Shown here: in pieces, positions 9,307 to 17,958 of the stretch
Numbering within the stretch: the stretch's first letter is position 1
How the letters are laid out: each line of letters opens with the position of its first letter
NCBI RefSeq assembly: GCF_030691135.1
Contig: NZ_JAUYFA010000058.1
Location: forward strand, 65,620 to 127,750
Origin: Phreatobacter sp.
GTDB lineage: Bacteria; Pseudomonadota; Alphaproteobacteria; Rhizobiales; Phreatobacteraceae
Reading direction: 5' to 3'
DNA: 62,131 nucleotides
Program-made: the position numbers and the translations under genes
Notes under the pieces: model-generated
Told to the model about the DNA's origin: nothing
The model's input: only the letters and a program-made list of their open reading frames with translations
Database searches by the model: none

Positions 9307-10185
9307 ATGCCTCATGTCTGGACCATCGGCGATCTCACCATCCACCGCATCGTGGAACAGGAGGGTGGTTTCCTCGACGCCTTCGACATGCTTCCTGACC
9401 TCACCGCCGAGACCCTGTCCACCGAGCGGGACTGGTTGACGGCGGCGGGGGCGCTGACCGCCGACAATCGCCTGAGCCTCGCCTTCCAGAGCTATGTCGT
9501 GCGCACGCCCCACCACGTCGTGCTGGTGGACAGCTGCATCGGCAACGACAAGCATCGCCCGACGCGACCCGAATGGCACGGCAAGACCGACAGCCGTTTC
9601 ATGGACGGGCTCAAGGCGGCGGATCTGTCGGTTGCCGACATCGACTTCGTCATGTGCACCCATCTGCACGCCGACCATGTCGGCTGGAACACGCGGCTAG
9701 AGAACGGCCGCTGGGTGCCGACATTTCCCAACGCCCGCTATGTCTTCGAGGCTCGCGAGTTCGAGCACTGGCGTGCGGCGGATGAAAAGGCCCCGGTCTT
9801 TCCGTTCCAGGACAGCGTCCTGCCTGTCGTTGCGGCGGGCCGGGCCGACCTCGTCGCCGGCGATCACGCCATCGGCGATCATATCCGCCTGATGCCGACG
9901 CCCGGCCATACGCCGGGGCACGTCTCGATCGCCTTCGGCAAGGGGCGCGACGTGGCGGTGGCGCCCGGCGATCTAATCCACTCGCCGCTGCAGGCGCTCC
10001 ATCCGCACCTGTCGACGCGGTTCGACGTCGACAAGCCGGCGGCGGCAGCAACCCGCCGCGCCTTCCTCGAGCGCTATTGCGACACCGAGACGATGTGCTG
10101 CATGGCGCATTTTCCCTCGCCGTCGGTCGGACGGATCCGGCCCTGGCGGGAGGGGTTCCGCTGCGCGCCGATGGGCGAGGCGTGA
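9307..10185 (+). CDS. MBL-fold metallo-hydrolase
   Basis: The 292-residue product is a cytoplasmic metallo-beta-lactamase-fold enzyme. The zinc-binding signature HLHADHVGW is near residue 120, followed by a further ligand histidine in PTPGHTPGHVSI (about 200) and an aspartate in APGDLIHS (about 220). A C-terminal histidine occurs in MAHFPSP. The sequence is of the lactonase/glyoxalase-like type usually labelled MBL fold metallo-hydrolase; the physiological substrate cannot be read from the sequence. There is no signal peptide. Its stop codon lies 4 bases from the end of the convergent msrP gene. Confidence 0.88.
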   Translation: MPHVWTIGDLTIHRIVEQEGGFLDAFDMLPDLTAETLSTERDWLTAAGALTADNRLSLAFQSYVVRTPHHVVLVDSCIGNDKHRPTRPEWHGKTDSRFMDGLKAADLSVADIDFVMCTHLHADHVGWNTRLENGRWVPTFPNARYVFEAREFEHWRAADEKAPVFPFQDSVLPVVAAGRADLVAGDHAIGDHIRLMPTPGHTPGHVSIAFGKGRDVAVAPGDLIHSPLQALHPHLSTRFDVDKPAAAATRRAFLERYCDTETMCCMAHFPSPSVGRIRPWREGFRCAPMGEA

Positions 10186-10189
10186 CGCC

Positions 10190-11146
10190 TCAGGCCCAGA
10201 GGCGCTCGCGCTCGCGGCCGCGATAGAGCGGTGCGACATATTCGCCGTAGCCGTTGAACAACTGGCTCGGCACGCGGCCGCCGCCGCCGATCAGCTCTTC
10301 CGTCGCCTGGCTCCAGCGGGGATGGGCGACCGCCGGATTGACGTTGGCCCAGAAGCCGTACTCGCCGCCCTGCAGGCGCTCCCAGAACGATTGCGGCCGC
10401 TGCTCGGTAAAAGAGATGCGGACGATCGACTTGATGGACTTGAACCCGTATTTCCACGGCACGATGAGGCGCAGGGGCGCGCCATGCTGGCGCGGCACGG
10501 GCTTGCCGTAGATGCCGGTGACGAGGATCGACAGGTCGTGCGCGGCCTCGTCGATGGCCAGCCCCTCGACATAGGGCCAGGAATACCAGGGCGAACGCAT
10601 GCCGGGGGCCCAGCTCTGGGTGTCGAAGGTCTCGAAGCGCAAATACTTGGCTGAACCCTGCGGCTGGACCATGTCCATCAGCGCCTTGATGGGAAAACCG
10701 GTCCACGGAACCGTCATGGCCCAGGCCTCGACGCAGCGGAAGCGATAGACGCGCTCCTCCAGCGGCATGGCGCGGATCAGCTTGTCGATGTCGATCGTCT
10801 GCGGCTTTTCGACGAGGCCATCGATCTTCACCGTCCAGGGGCGGATCGGCAGCGCCTGGGCGGCATGGGCGATATGCTTCGACGTGCCGAATTCGTAGAA
10901 ATTGTTGTAGCTGCCGGCGACGTTCTCCGCCGTCAGCGGCCGCTCGACCTTGTAGGTCTCGTTGCGGCGCACGGGGTAGAGGTCGGCGGTCGGGTCGGGC
11001 GCGGCCTGTGCCTCCGCCCTCCCGACGAGGGCCGCGGCGGCGACGCCGGCACCGGCCGCCATCATGGTCCGGCGCGACAGAAAGATGTGCTCCGGCGTCA
11101 CCGCGGATTCCGGCAATTCCCATCCGCGCTTCGACTTGATCAGCAT
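10190..11146 (-). CDS. msrP: protein-methionine-sulfoxide reductase catalytic subunit MsrP
   Basis: MsrP (YedY) is a periplasmic molybdopterin enzyme that reduces methionine sulfoxide in oxidised envelope proteins. The 318-residue protein starts with a twin-arginine signal (LSRRTMMAAG near residue 24) and a processing site after residues 45-47. The sulfite-oxidase-type fold follows, with the molybdenum-ligand cysteine in YRFRCVEAWAM and the typical TGFPIKAL and PWKYGFKSIK segments. The length is normal. MsrP usually receives electrons from the haem membrane protein MsrQ. No msrQ is adjacent on either side, so the partner must be encoded elsewhere or another donor is used. Confidence 0.95.
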   Translation of the reverse strand: MLIKSKRGWELPESAVTPEHIFLSRRTMMAAGAGVAAAALVGRAEAQAAPDPTADLYPVRRNETYKVERPLTAENVAGSYNNFYEFGTSKHIAHAAQALPIRPWTVKIDGLVEKPQTIDIDKLIRAMPLEERVYRFRCVEAWAMTVPWTGFPIKALMDMVQPQGSAKYLRFETFDTQSWAPGMRSPWYSWPYVEGLAIDEAAHDLSILVTGIYGKPVPRQHGAPLRLIVPWKYGFKSIKSIVRISFTEQRPQSFWERLQGGEYGFWANVNPAVAHPRWSQATEELIGGGGRVPSQLFNGYGEYVAPLYRGRERERLWA

Positions 11147-11242
11147 GGGGGCTCCCTTGGTCTTTCCGACAGGCTATAGGCCGAACAGCCCGACATCCAA
11201 TCACGCTATGGCGAGTCGGCCCTGACCCGCCTGGAGGCCAAC

Positions 11243-11506
11243 GTGCTGCCGCAGACCCTCGTTCCCTATATCGGCCTCGCCGCCGCTTTCGTTACGACCT
11301 TCTGCTGGTTGCCTCAGGCAATCCACATCATCCGCACCCGCGACACCCGGGCGATCTCGTTGCCCGCCTATGGCGCCTTCACCGTCGGCATCGCCCTGTG
11401 GCTCGTCTACGGGATTGCACTGGGCGACCTGCCGTTGATCCTGTCCAACACGGTGACGCTCGGCCTGCAACTGGTGATCGTCGGCCTTAAGCTCAGATAC
11501 GGCTGA
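11243..11506 (+). CDS. SemiSWEET family sugar transporter
   Basis: The 87-residue protein has three membrane helices (about 6-26, 38-58 and 63-83) and the PQ-loop signature CWLPQ in the first helix. This is the layout of bacterial SemiSWEET transporters, which work as homodimers in the inner membrane to move sugars down their gradient. The ATG is preceded by GGAGG at a slightly long spacing. The substrate cannot be predicted. It is divergent from msrP and is followed, 76 bases on, by another small membrane protein. Confidence 0.88.
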   Translation: MLPQTLVPYIGLAAAFVTTFCWLPQAIHIIRTRDTRAISLPAYGAFTVGIALWLVYGIALGDLPLILSNTVTLGLQLVIVGLKLRYG

Positions 11507-11582
11507 GGCTGCGCCGCCGCCGGGGCTCGTGCGGTGCGGGGCGACTTCGTGCTAGCCATGCAGCGCCGCTCCGGAGTACCCC

Positions 11583-11942
11583 ATGGCGTCGCTGACTTCG
11601 CCCTTCGTCTCGCCGATCCTGCTTCTCCTCGCCTCAAACGTCTTCATGACCCTCGCCTGGTACGGCCATCTCAAGTTCAAGGCGGCGCCGCTTTCGGTCG
11701 TCATCCTGGTGAGCTGGGGGATCGCCTTCTTCGAATATTGCCTCGCCGTGCCGGCCAACCGGATCGGGCATGCGGTCTATGGCGCCGCCGAACTGAAGAC
11801 GATCCAGGAGATCATCACGCTTCTCGTCTTCGCCGTCTTCTCGGTCGTGGTTCTCAAGGAACAGCTGTCATGGAACCATGCCATCGGCTTTTCCCTGATC
11901 GCCGCGGGCGCATTTTTCATCTTTCAGGGGAGGGCCGCATGA
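11583..11942 (+). CDS. DMT family protein (DUF486)
   Basis: The 119-residue protein has four membrane helices and the NVFMTLAWYGHLK start region characteristic of DUF486, a family placed in the drug/metabolite transporter superfamily. Its substrate is unknown. The WGIAFFEYCLAVPANR and LKTIQEIITL segments are the conserved core of the family. The next gene starts inside its stop codon (ATGA overlap), so it is translationally coupled to the downstream methyltransferase. Confidence 0.88.
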   Translation: MASLTSPFVSPILLLLASNVFMTLAWYGHLKFKAAPLSVVILVSWGIAFFEYCLAVPANRIGHAVYGAAELKTIQEIITLLVFAVFSVVVLKEQLSWNHAIGFSLIAAGAFFIFQGRAA

Positions 11943-12694
11943 CGCCTTTCATCAGCGGCATTCCGTTGCTCGACACCTATCTCGCCGAAGGCTTCGACAG
12001 CGTCCGCGGCATGTCTTCGCGCTTTTCGGCAACGATCTGCGGCCATATCCTGCGCCGCCAGACCGAGATGGGCATCCGCGGCGCCGTGGCCGAGATCGGC
12101 ACGTTCGAGGGGCGGTTCTTCATCGCCATGGGCCATGCGCTCGCCCCAGGCGAACACGCCTACGGTTTCGACATCTTTTCCTGGCCGGACGACCATGTGC
12201 TCGACCGCTTTGTCGCCAATGCCGCCCGCTGCGGATTGCCGTCCGACCGTTTTACCCCGCGCCCCTTCGACACCGGCAAGCTGTCGGTCGACGAATTCGC
12301 CGGGCTGACGGGCCGCGGTCCGCTGCGCTTCATCCATATCGACGGCGAGCATTCGCCCGAGGCGCTGACCCATGACCTCGCGCTGGCCCATGACCGGCTC
12401 CATCCGCAGGGCCTGATCTGCCTCGACGACATGCTGCACCCCGGCTACCCGTTCCTGGTGGTGACCGTGCACGCCTATCTCGTCGCCCACCCGGAGATGT
12501 GCGTCATGTGCGTCATCGACCGCGAGGACATCGTCGCCGCGCCGAAATTTTTGATCTGCCGGCGCGACGTCGTCAGGCTCTATGAAAACGACCTGATGCA
12601 GTCCTTCGCGGCCCAGCACTTCGTGCTCGGCGGCGACGCGATGGGACACCATTGCGTCGTGCTGACGCCGCATCCGCGCATCGCCGACGTCTGA
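11939..12694 (+). CDS. class I SAM-dependent methyltransferase
   Basis: The 251-residue product carries the first glycine-containing SAM motif as AEIGTFEGRF (about residues 43-52), followed by GFDIF as the acidic end of the second strand and FIHIDGEHS and CLDDML further on. This places it with the Methyltransf_24 type of class I methyltransferases, several of which act on sugars or small molecules. The substrate is not predictable. The start ATG overlaps the DUF486 stop by four bases. The gene ends 8 bases from the end of the convergent sugar dehydrogenase gene. Confidence 0.82.
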   Translation: MTPFISGIPLLDTYLAEGFDSVRGMSSRFSATICGHILRRQTEMGIRGAVAEIGTFEGRFFIAMGHALAPGEHAYGFDIFSWPDDHVLDRFVANAARCGLPSDRFTPRPFDTGKLSVDEFAGLTGRGPLRFIHIDGEHSPEALTHDLALAHDRLHPQGLICLDDMLHPGYPFLVVTVHAYLVAHPEMCVMCVIDREDIVAAPKFLICRRDVVRLYENDLMQSFAAQHFVLGGDAMGHHCVVLTPHPRIADV

Positions 12695-12701
12695 GGCGGC
12701 C

Positions 12702-13877
12702 TCAGGCCGGTGGCGCGAGGCGCAGGAGGGCGCCCTCGCGGGCATCGGTCAGCACCCAGAGCGCCCCGTCGGGGCCCTGCTGGACGTCGCGGAAGCGGTG
12801 GCCGAGATCAGTCAACAGGCGCTCCTGCCGCACGACCGCCTCGCCGTCGAGGACGAGCCGCACCAGCATGCGGCCGGCGAGGGCGCCGGAAAAGGCGCTG
12901 CCCTTCCAGCCCGGCATCAGGTCCGCGGTGTAGAAGGTCAGGCCGGCCGGCGCGATCGATGGTGTCCAGTGGACGAGCGGCTGCACCAGCCCGGCGCGCT
13001 CCCGAAGCCCGCCATTGACGGGCCTGCCGTCGTAATGGGTGCCCCAGGAAATCAGCGGCCAGCCGTAATTCTCGCCCGGCCGGACGGCGTAGAGTCCGTC
13101 GCCACCGCGCGGACCATGGTTGCTCACCCAGAGGAGCCCTGTCTGTGGATGCAGGGCGGCGCCCTGCACGTTGCGCAGGCCGATGGCCCAGACGGCCGGG
13201 TCCCAGCCGTCCTTGGCGACGGCCGTCCGGTTGTCGGGCGCGGGTTGTCCGTCCGTCGTGATGCGGACGATCTTGGCGATCGTGTTGGAAGGGTTCTGAC
13301 TCAGGTCCATCTGGCCGAACCGGTCGCCCGTCGTGATGAACAGGTGCCCCGAACGGTCGACGACGATGCGGGAGCCGAAATGGTGCCGACTGGCGAAGGC
13401 CGGCTGCTGGCGCCAGATGACGCGTCCCTCATCCAGGCCGTCGCCGGCGGCGTTGAGCCTCCCCCGGAAGACGGCGGTGGCATTGGTCTCGCCACCGCGC
13501 GGTTCGGCGAAGCTCAGATAGATGCGACGGTTGCGGACGAAATCGGCGTCGACGGCGATGCCGAGCAAGCCGCCCTGGCCGACGGCATGGACCTGGGGCA
13601 CGCCGGACAACGGCTGTGAGACCGTCCCATCCGGCGTGATGCGCCGCAGGCGCCCGCCGCGTTCGGTCACCAGCATGGTGGCGTCAGGCAGGAAGGCGAC
13701 GCCCCAGGGATTTTCGAGCCCTGAAGCGATGGTCGTGACGGCGAGCGGCTGGCCGGGTGCGTCGGCCCGGATGGTGCGGGCCTCCGCCGATCTGCCCATC
13801 AGGGCTCCAAGGCCGACGGCGGCGGCGGGCAGGCCCCTGGCCAGAAGCGCACGGCGATGCAGGCGGTCTTGGAACAT
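12702..13877 (-). CDS. PQQ-dependent sugar dehydrogenase (YliI/sorbosone dehydrogenase type)
   Basis: The 391-residue product has an N-terminal export signal with paired arginines (HRRALLARG), suggesting twin-arginine export. The mature part is a six-bladed beta-propeller of the glucose/sorbosone dehydrogenase family, recognised by LENPWGVAFLPD, GQGGLLGIAVD, WAIGLRNVQG, NHGPRGGD and ENYGWP. Members such as YliI oxidise aldose sugars in the periplasm with soluble PQQ. The ATG at 13877 is preceded by GGGAG and gives a proper signal peptide; a much longer upstream frame to 14411 is not supported. A small two-helix membrane protein lies just upstream. Confidence 0.88.
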   Translation of the reverse strand: MFQDRLHRRALLARGLPAAAVGLGALMGRSAEARTIRADAPGQPLAVTTIASGLENPWGVAFLPDATMLVTERGGRLRRITPDGTVSQPLSGVPQVHAVGQGGLLGIAVDADFVRNRRIYLSFAEPRGGETNATAVFRGRLNAAGDGLDEGRVIWRQQPAFASRHHFGSRIVVDRSGHLFITTGDRFGQMDLSQNPSNTIAKIVRITTDGQPAPDNRTAVAKDGWDPAVWAIGLRNVQGAALHPQTGLLWVSNHGPRGGDGLYAVRPGENYGWPLISWGTHYDGRPVNGGLRERAGLVQPLVHWTPSIAPAGLTFYTADLMPGWKGSAFSGALAGRMLVRLVLDGEAVVRQERLLTDLGHRFRDVQQGPDGALWVLTDAREGALLRLAPPA

Positions 13878-13888
13878 GGTGCTCCCGA

Positions 13889-14203
13889 TCATGCGGCGAA
13901 CGGGGGATCCTTGCGGTCCTGGCTCACGGAGACATAGCGGCGCAGGATCGCGACCAGAAGCCCGATCAGGCCGAGGGTCAGGAGCACCACCGTGCCGGAC
14001 AGGACCAACGTTTCGGCATCCGCGCCGTCCTCGAGCCCCGAAGGACTGACGAGTTCGGTCGTCAAAGATATCCCCGCTACGATGAGGGCGAGGATCAGCG
14101 CGGCGACGATGCCGGCCGAGACGATGGTCGGAACGCGGGGATAGCCACGACCGAAACCCGCACGCGGGGCTCCGACGCGGAAGGATTGAGGCGAATGAAG
14201 CAT
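13889..14203 (-). CDS. small two-helix membrane protein, unknown function
   Basis: The 104-residue product has a basic, glycine-rich N-terminus and two strongly hydrophobic helices (about residues 29-50 and 68-91), with a short charged tail. I do not recognise the family. The ATG at 14203 follows ACGGAG at a good distance, which makes it better than an in-frame start 129 bases upstream. Its stop is 11 bases before the sugar dehydrogenase start, so the two probably form an operon. A membrane anchor or assembly role for the dehydrogenase is possible but only inferred from position. Confidence 0.6.
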   Translation of the reverse strand: MLHSPQSFRVGAPRAGFGRGYPRVPTIVSAGIVAALILALIVAGISLTTELVSPSGLEDGADAETLVLSGTVVLLTLGLIGLLVAILRRYVSVSQDRKDPPFAA

Positions 14204-14469
14204 TCGGCAGCTCCGTCCTGTGAGGTCGACGTCCACCCGGGGCCCGCCCGCCGGAATCAGTGGCGGGCCGCGGATCCTTTGAGCAGACGAGATTGACCGA
14301 AACCATGGTAACACCGCGATGGTTCCGGGCAAAAATGCGGCGGCGTGTCACTGTTGTGTGATGGAACCGTGAACGCACGGCCCCGAAGCACTGCAAATGC
14401 TTGAAACCCAACCTTAACCACGCTTGTGCGACAAAACGTCGTCAGGCGTTGTTCGGTTCCGAGGTTTCC

Positions 14470-14634
14470 ATGTCCCGCTGGGTTTTGTTCGCCGTGGCTG
14501 CCGCCTCCGTCGTCCTCGCGCAGTTCGTCGACCGCGGTTCGAAGGACCTCGCCGAGGGCATCCAGACCGCCCGCATGCCGCAATCCGACGACGACATCCG
14601 GACCGGCACGGTGCGCCGTCCGCCGCAGCGCTGA
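14470..14634 (+). CDS. small hypothetical protein with N-terminal hydrophobic segment
   Basis: A 54-codon frame starts at ATG 14470 after CCGAGG. The product has a hydrophobic stretch (residues 4-18) that could be a signal peptide or single membrane anchor, followed by a polar tail ending in a basic patch. I do not recognise it. A start 69 bases upstream is possible but lacks a better ribosome-binding site. Codon use is in keeping with the region, which supports a real gene, but the size leaves doubt. Confidence 0.4.
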   Translation: MSRWVLFAVAAASVVLAQFVDRGSKDLAEGIQTARMPQSDDDIRTGTVRRPPQR

Positions 14635-14796
14635 GGTCGCGCAGCCTGCGCTGCATCGCGAGATGACGCGCTTGCACGCCGGCTCCTGCGGGTGGACGAT
14701 GGTCTTCACGCGAGGTCCCCGAACAAGATCCTCCGTTTGGCCTGTCACTTCCGGGTCGACCTTCTCGCCCGGACCCCAACAAGAGGGGTTGCAGAC

Positions 14797-16842
14797 ATGG
14801 GCGATCAAGCCGGCAGAAGACAGTCGGGTCCCCGGTGCATAGCGCTGGTGGGCCCGTTCCAGAGCGGCAAGACCACCTTGCTGGAAGCGGTGCTGGAGCG
14901 AACCGGCGCCATCGCGAGAATGGGTTCCACCGAGACGGGCACGACGGTTTCGGATTCCAGCGTGGAATCCCGCCAGTTCAAGATGAGTGTCGAGGCCGGG
15001 TTCGCCACGACCGCCTTCATGGGCGACGACTACACCTTCGTCGATTGCCCGGGTTCCATCGACTTCGTCCATGAGATGCGGGCGGTCTGTCCGGCGATCG
15101 ACGCCGCCATCGTTGTCTGCGAGGCCGACGAGAAGAAGGTTCCGGCCCTCGGCCTGATCCTGCGCGAACTCGAGGAGCGCGGCATTCCGCGCATCATCTT
15201 CATCAACAAGATCGACAAGGCCAGCCGCCGCCTGCGCGAGACGCTCGAACTGCTGCGGCCCGCCTCCCGGGTTCCAATGCTGCTCCGTCAGATCCCGATC
15301 TGGTCGAACGGCATCGTCTCCGGCTTCGTCGACCTCGCACTCGAACGGGCCTTCATCTACCGCGAGCATGCCGCATCCGAGGTCATCCCGCTGCACGGTG
15401 CCGACCTCGAGAGGGAGAAGGAAGCCCGCTTCACCATGCTCGAGACGCTGGCCGACCATGACGATGAGCTGATGGAATCGCTGCTCTCGGACCTCGAACC
15501 GCCGCGCGACCGCATCTTCGACGACCTCGGCCGGGAACTTGCCGCCGGTCTCGTCGTGCCCGTCCTTTTCGGGTCCGCGCTGCAGACCCACGGTGTCCTG
15601 CGGCTCCTCAAGACACTCCGCCATGACGTGCCGCCGGTCGCAGCCGCCGCTGCCCGTCTGGGCGTTCCCCCGGGCGAGACCGTGGCACAGGTGATGAAGA
15701 CCATCCATACCGGCCACGGAGGCAAGCTCTCGGTCGCCCGGCTCCTGTCCGGAACACTTGCCGAAGGGGCCGTTCTGACCGGAGCAGCCGGCATCGCGGA
15801 GCGGACATCCGGGCTGTTTCGGCTCTTCGGCCCGGGCGTCGAGAAACGGCGCGATGCGCAGGCCGGCGAAACGGTGGCGCTCGGCAAGCTCGATCATGTC
15901 GCGACCGGCGAGGCGATCACCACCGCCCGCACCGCGACCATGCCGCTGGCGACCATCACGGCACCACCGCCGGTCCTGTCGGTGGCGCTGTCGGCACGCG
16001 ACCGCAAGGACGATGTCCGCCTCGGCCTCGCGCTCGGCAAGCTCTGCGACGAGGATCCCTCACTCACGGTCACCCTTGGGGGGGACACCGGAGACATCGT
16101 CCTGGCGGGGCAGGGGGAGATGCAGCTGCGCATCGCCGTCGCCAAGCTGGCGAACCGCCACGGCGTGCAGGTCGACCAGGGGCGCCCGGCGATCGGCTAT
16201 CGCGAAACGATCAAGAGGGCGGTCACGGGCGTGCGCGGACGCCACCGCAAGCAGTCCGGCGGGCACGGCCAGTTCGGCGACGTGGTGATTGCAGTGAAGC
16301 CCCTGCCGCGCGGCAGCGGCTTTGTGTTCGACGAGACGATCGCCGGTGGCGTGGTGCCGAGGCACTATGTCCCGGCCGTGCGGGAGGGCGTGGCGGAGGG
16401 CCTGCGCAAGGGGCCGCTCGGGTTCCCGGTGGTCGACATCGCCGTGACCCTGACCGACGGCAGCTTTCATACCGTCGACAGTTCCGACATGGCGTTTCAG
16501 CAGGCGGGGCGGATCGCTATCCAGGAGGCGCTCGGGGCCTGCCACCCGGTGCTGCTGGAACCGATCCAACGTGTCGCGGTGGCGGTCCCCTCGGATGCCA
16601 CGGCGCGGATCAACGCCATCGTCTCGGCCCGCCGCGGCCAGATTCTCGGCTTCGATACCCGCGACCATTGGCCCGGCTGGGACATCGTCTCCGTGTTGCT
16701 GCCGGAAGCGGAGGTCGGCGACCTCATCATCGAGATTCGCTCGGCGACCGCCGGCGTCGGCTCGTTCACCGCAGCTTTTGATCACCTTGCGGAACTGACC
16801 GGCCGTGAAGCGGAGCGGATCGTCAAGGCACGCGCGGCCTGA
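14797..16842 (+). CDS. EF-G-like translational GTPase family protein
   Basis: The 681-residue protein aligns with elongation factor G over its length: GTP-binding domain (about 10-260), beta-barrel domain II (about 290-380) and the EF-G-type domains III-V (about 395-675). The P-loop is GPFQSGKTT (19-27) and the base-recognition motif NKID is intact (137-140). The G3 motif reads DCPGSIDF, with Ser87 in place of the catalytic histidine of the usual PGH, and the switch I RGIT motif is not conserved. It is therefore an EF-G paralogue of the EF-G-like subfamily and unlikely to be the main translocase. The ATG is preceded by AGAGGGG. A bidirectional terminator follows. Confidence 0.88.
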   Translation: MGDQAGRRQSGPRCIALVGPFQSGKTTLLEAVLERTGAIARMGSTETGTTVSDSSVESRQFKMSVEAGFATTAFMGDDYTFVDCPGSIDFVHEMRAVCPAIDAAIVVCEADEKKVPALGLILRELEERGIPRIIFINKIDKASRRLRETLELLRPASRVPMLLRQIPIWSNGIVSGFVDLALERAFIYREHAASEVIPLHGADLEREKEARFTMLETLADHDDELMESLLSDLEPPRDRIFDDLGRELAAGLVVPVLFGSALQTHGVLRLLKTLRHDVPPVAAAAARLGVPPGETVAQVMKTIHTGHGGKLSVARLLSGTLAEGAVLTGAAGIAERTSGLFRLFGPGVEKRRDAQAGETVALGKLDHVATGEAITTARTATMPLATITAPPPVLSVALSARDRKDDVRLGLALGKLCDEDPSLTVTLGGDTGDIVLAGQGEMQLRIAVAKLANRHGVQVDQGRPAIGYRETIKRAVTGVRGRHRKQSGGHGQFGDVVIAVKPLPRGSGFVFDETIAGGVVPRHYVPAVREGVAEGLRKGPLGFPVVDIAVTLTDGSFHTVDSSDMAFQQAGRIAIQEALGACHPVLLEPIQRVAVAVPSDATARINAIVSARRGQILGFDTRDHWPGWDIVSVLLPEAEVGDLIIEIRSATAGVGSFTAAFDHLAELTGREAERIVKARAA

Positions 16843-16866
16843 CTGCGTCACCGCGTGCCAAAAAAA

Positions 16867-16893
16867 GGGCCGGGCTCGATGAGCCCGGCCTTA
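16867..16893. terminator. bidirectional intrinsic terminator
   Basis: GGCCGGGCTC at 16868-16877 pairs perfectly with GAGCCCGGCC at 16881-16890 around GAT. An A tract lies on the left (16860-16866) and TT on the right, so the structure is a stronger terminator for leftward transcription, yet its position 25 bases after the EF-G-like stop suggests it also ends that transcript. Confidence 0.7.
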
Positions 16894-17402
16894 TGAGTTT
16901 CGGCTTCCGATGAAGAACACCTGGAAGCCGCCTTCCAGAGGGGAACGCCGACAGCGACGCGAGGGTCACAGGGAGGAAGTGACCCGAAAAATGCTATCGA
17001 CCAGCCGAAGATGGCGTGTTCGTGTGCAGCGCACAACCGGAATGGGCGCATGGCTGGATTTCACTTGCCGCACGCCTCGGCAGCGTGCCCGCAATTTGAG
17101 CAAAAGCGGCCATAGCCGATTTCACCTCGATCCTCACTGAAACGGTGGAGGACTGATCGCCGCGAGCCCTTCCGTGTGGATAAGAATGACGTCGCGATTG
17201 CGGCACGATGACGAATCCAAGATCGGTTGGCGGGTCAGTAGGCAGCGCCGCCATCCTGCGTTAGGGTCTGGGTCAGAGATCGATTCGAACAGTCGAATCA
17301 AAAGCTTGCAGGTGGCTCTCGCAGCCGGTTGCCAGTCGGTCTCGGGTTCAGTTGAGTCCCGTCGCGTCTGTCCGACAACCGAGCGAACCGCACGGGGGCG
17401 GA
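16894..17402. other. 509-base spacer, no gene supported
   Basis: The region between the EF-G-like gene and the YbjN gene has only short frames without coding-type codon use. It contains three GANTC sites (17213, 17282 and 17295), the last two forming a perfect palindrome described separately. The rest shows no tRNA, repeat or clear promoter to me. Confidence 0.5.
17282..17299. promoter_or_regulatory. inverted repeat carrying two GANTC methylation sites
   Basis: GATTCGA at 17282-17288 and TCGAATC at 17293-17299 form a perfect 7-base inverted repeat around ACAG. Each arm contains one GANTC sequence, the target of the cell-cycle methyltransferase CcrM, and a third GANTC lies at 17213. The repeat is about 105 bases before the ybjN-like start, where GcrA/CcrM-controlled promoters carry such sites. 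A regulatory role is inferred. Confidence 0.4.
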
Positions 17403-17906
17403 ATGTCCTTGACCGATATCGAAAGCACCGACCGCCAGGTCAATCCTGTCGACCTGGTGGAGAACCTCGCCTCCCTGAACGAATGGTCCTTCGACCGTTC
17501 CGGGGATGACGAGATCACGTTGTCCGTCACCGGCCGCTGGTCCGACTATCACGCCTCCTTCACCTGGATGGACGATATCGAATCGCTCCATCTGGCCTGT
17601 GCCTTCGACCTGAAGGTTCCCGACCGTCGCCGGTCCGAGGTCAAGGAACTGGTTCAGCTCATCAACGAGCAGCTCTGGCTTGGTCACTTCGACCTCTGGC
17701 CGCAGGAAGGCGTGGTCATGTTCCGCCACGCCCTGCTTCTGGCCGGCGGCGCGGAGGCCTCTGGGCGGCAATGCGAGGCGCAGCTCGACGCGGCGATGGA
17801 GGCCTGCGACCGCTACTATCAGGCCTTCCAGTTCGTCGTCTGGGCTGGAAAGTCGGCGCGCGAGGCCATGGACTCCGCCCTGTTCGAGACGGCCGGCGAG
17901 GCGTGA
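17403..17906 (+). CDS. YbjN domain-containing protein
   Basis: The 167-residue protein belongs to the YbjN family, cytoplasmic proteins with a fold like that of type III secretion chaperones and no agreed function. The NPVDLVENLASL start, the WSFDRSGDDE segment and the central VKELVQLINEQLWLGHFDL stretch are the family core. The ATG at 17403 follows a GGGGGCGGA site; an in-frame start at 17352 lacks one. It lies 52 bases before proC, an adjacency that recurs in Alphaproteobacteria, so the pair is probably an operon with tetR. The GANTC palindrome upstream may mark cell-cycle control. Confidence 0.88.
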   Translation: MSLTDIESTDRQVNPVDLVENLASLNEWSFDRSGDDEITLSVTGRWSDYHASFTWMDDIESLHLACAFDLKVPDRRRSEVKELVQLINEQLWLGHFDLWPQEGVVMFRHALLLAGGAEASGRQCEAQLDAAMEACDRYYQAFQFVVWAGKSAREAMDSALFETAGEA

Positions 17907-17958
17907 CAGCGGCCTCCCGGGCGGCTATCGGTGGGCTCTGTCGAGCCCCGAGGACGCC

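Noticed and set aside
14257-15897. Minus-strand frame of 546 codons opposite the EF-G-like gene
   Set aside because: Its composition is that of an antisense shadow, and the EF-G-like protein is clearly encoded on the plus strand.
16910-17140. Small basic plus-strand frame in the spacer after the EF-G-like gene
   Set aside because: It lacks a ribosome-binding site, and its codon use differs from neighbouring genes.
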